Position numbers and translations under genes: made by a program | The notes under the pieces: model-generated | What the model was told of the DNA's origin: nothing | Seen by the model: the letters and a program-made list of their open reading frames with translations, nothing else | Database searches by the model: none | DNA from: DASPKX01 sp035627835 | GTDB taxonomy: Bacteria > Verrucomicrobiota > Verrucomicrobiia > Limisphaerales > SXQI01 | Direction of reading: 5' to 3' | NCBI GenBank assembly: GCA_035627835.1 | Contig: DASPKX010000002.1 | Coordinates: forward strand, 1 to 5,346 | DNA length: 5,346 bases | Shown: piece after piece, positions 4,519-5,346 of the stretch | Numbering within the stretch: position 1 is the stretch's first letter | How the letters are laid out: each line of letters starts with the position of its first letter

Positions 4519-5346
4519 CTAGCCTGTGACTGTTCGATCCCGCCGCGCTGCGATCGCTCGCCCAGCTCGCGTCCCGCGCTTGCTCGCAATTGGCCGCATC
4601 ACCGCGAAATTGTCCGAAGCCGCCCGCACGCCCAGGGCCAGCGCAGTGGCCCGGTCGCTGTGACCATCCTCAGTGTGCGGCGCGCGGTAGCTGATGCCGT
4701 TGGGCGTGGTCACCCGTTGGATCGCGTGCAGATCCTCGCGAATCGTTCGGCTCACTGGGATCCGCAAACGGCGCTCATCGAACCGCATGCGCAGCTTGGA
4801 AAAGATGTCGGCCTTCAGCGTGGGGGTGAACTGGCACAGCTCAACGCGGCCGTATTTGTGCTGCTCCGGATTCCATTCCTGGAACTCTTTCACCAGGTAA
4901 TCGCCAAGCCCGACACCCGCGCCGGTGTAATCGAGGCAAACCCGTTGTGCGCCCTGGATGCGTGGCTTTAAGGCTTCGACCTGGTCAGGCGTGCTCATCT
5001 TGGAGAGCACCAGGACTTCGCGCGTCCAAAGCACATCGCCGACCTTCTCCAGCGTCCAGCACACCGTCAGATCCCGCTTCCGCCCGAAATCGATCCCGCA
5101 GAAGCGGCGGCCGACCGGCGTAGCCTGGTGAAACATTGGCCAGTCCGGCACGGACTCGGCAGCCTCGGGTGATTCGCAGAGCGCAATCACCTCGTAAGGC
5201 AGCAACACTGCGGACCCATCAATAAACTCCAGCTCGTATTCCTGAGCCCAGCCTTCCGGGTCATCCAACCCGCGGCGAAGTTCTTCGACGTTGATGGGCA
5301 ACCCCTGCGCAACCGCATCGTGAATGGTGACCTTGTGCCGCGAGTA
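4519..5346 (-). CDS. Phage terminase large subunit, C-terminal nuclease part (5'-partial)
   Basis: This is the C-terminal part of the DNA-packaging motor protein, whose nuclease domain cuts the phage genome during filling of the prohead. The frame is open to the window edge: the codons upstream of a TTG at 5301 read on as YSRHKVTIHDAVAQGL, so the start and the ATPase domain lie outside. An RNase H-like nuclease fold is suggested by three spaced acidic motifs: GIDFGRKRDLTV (first Asp codon at 5091-5089), CLDYTGAGVGLGD (Asp near 4932) and DGHSDRATALALG (Asp near 4656). The segment DDPEGWAQEYELEFID is typical of the linker between ATPase and nuclease domains in Mu gp28-like terminases. The basic tail (KRGTRAGRAIAARRDR) ends at a TAG. 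It is followed by a CAGAG-type repeat and not by a portal gene. The terminase identification is firm; the Mu-like subfamily is inferred from motifs. Confidence 0.9.
   Translation of the reverse strand, partial: YSRHKVTIHDAVAQGLPINVEELRRGLDDPEGWAQEYELEFIDGSAVLLPYEVIALCESPEAAESVPDWPMFHQATPVGRRFCGIDFGRKRDLTVCWTLEKVGDVLWTREVLVLSKMSTPDQVEALKPRIQGAQRVCLDYTGAGVGLGDYLVKEFQEWNPEQHKYGRVELCQFTPTLKADIFSKLRMRFDERRLRIPVSRTIREDLHAIQRVTTPNGISYRAPHTEDGHSDRATALALGVRAASDNFAVMRPIASKRGTRAGRAIAARRDRTVTG

Noticed and set aside
4464..4589. Upstream extension of the CxxC protein
   Set aside because: It overlaps the terminase C-terminus in another frame and then reads through repeat sequence (FPAETQRHR); only the part after the repeat looks like a genuine protein.
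4351..4971. Plus-strand open frame of 206 codons opposite the terminase and CxxC gene
   Set aside because: It is antisense to the terminase nuclease motifs and includes the LCLCVSAGN peptide produced by the CAGAG repeat, a hallmark of spurious translation.

Overview
The window is a piece of a tailed-phage (or prophage) head-assembly operon. Every credible gene lies on the minus strand, so transcription runs from position 5346 down to position 1 and the order below is reversed relative to the coordinates. The genes are tightly packed, with gaps of roughly 14-96 bases, and the gene types resemble the Mu-like head module. The organism cannot be read directly. The base composition looks moderately GC-rich, strong Shine-Dalgarno sites are mostly absent, and CAGAGGCGCAGAG / GAGACGCAGAG-type repeats sit at gene junctions. 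Such repeats are common in environmental bacteria such as Verrucomicrobiota, so a prophage or phage of that kind of host is a reasonable but unproven guess.

In transcription order: (1) the C-terminal nuclease part of the large terminase subunit, cut by the window edge (5346-4519); (2) a very small protein with two CxxC pairs, probably zinc-binding, sitting between two copies of the CAGAG-type repeat (about 4463-4287); (3) a Mu I-like prohead protease (4231-3203) whose C-terminal half looks like a scaffold protein with its own internal start at 3685; (4) a small decoration (capsid cement) protein (3172-2777); (5) the major capsid protein (2734-1817); (6) an intergenic stretch with two strong stem-loops (1806-1741); (7) a head-tail connector resembling the Mu gp36 / DUF1320 type (1720-1277); (8) two tandem paralogous small beta-rich proteins (1200-820 and 805-428); (9) the start of a fibre-like gene with an N-terminal tail-fibre motif followed by a probable LamG/concanavalin-like domain, cut by the other edge (388-1).

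Together these encode DNA packaging, prohead scaffolding and maturation, shell assembly and reinforcement, the head-tail joint, and probably virion-surface proteins. No portal or Mu F-like gene lies between terminase and protease, where Mu-like phages usually have them. I see no defence system, CRISPR array, RNA gene, integrase or attachment site. The most unusual points are at the level of junctions: the CAGAG repeats that supply gene ends and leaders, a pair of palindromes related by compensatory changes, a shared CAACAACA-type leader in front of the capsid, decoration and internal scaffold starts, and the hairpins after the capsid gene.
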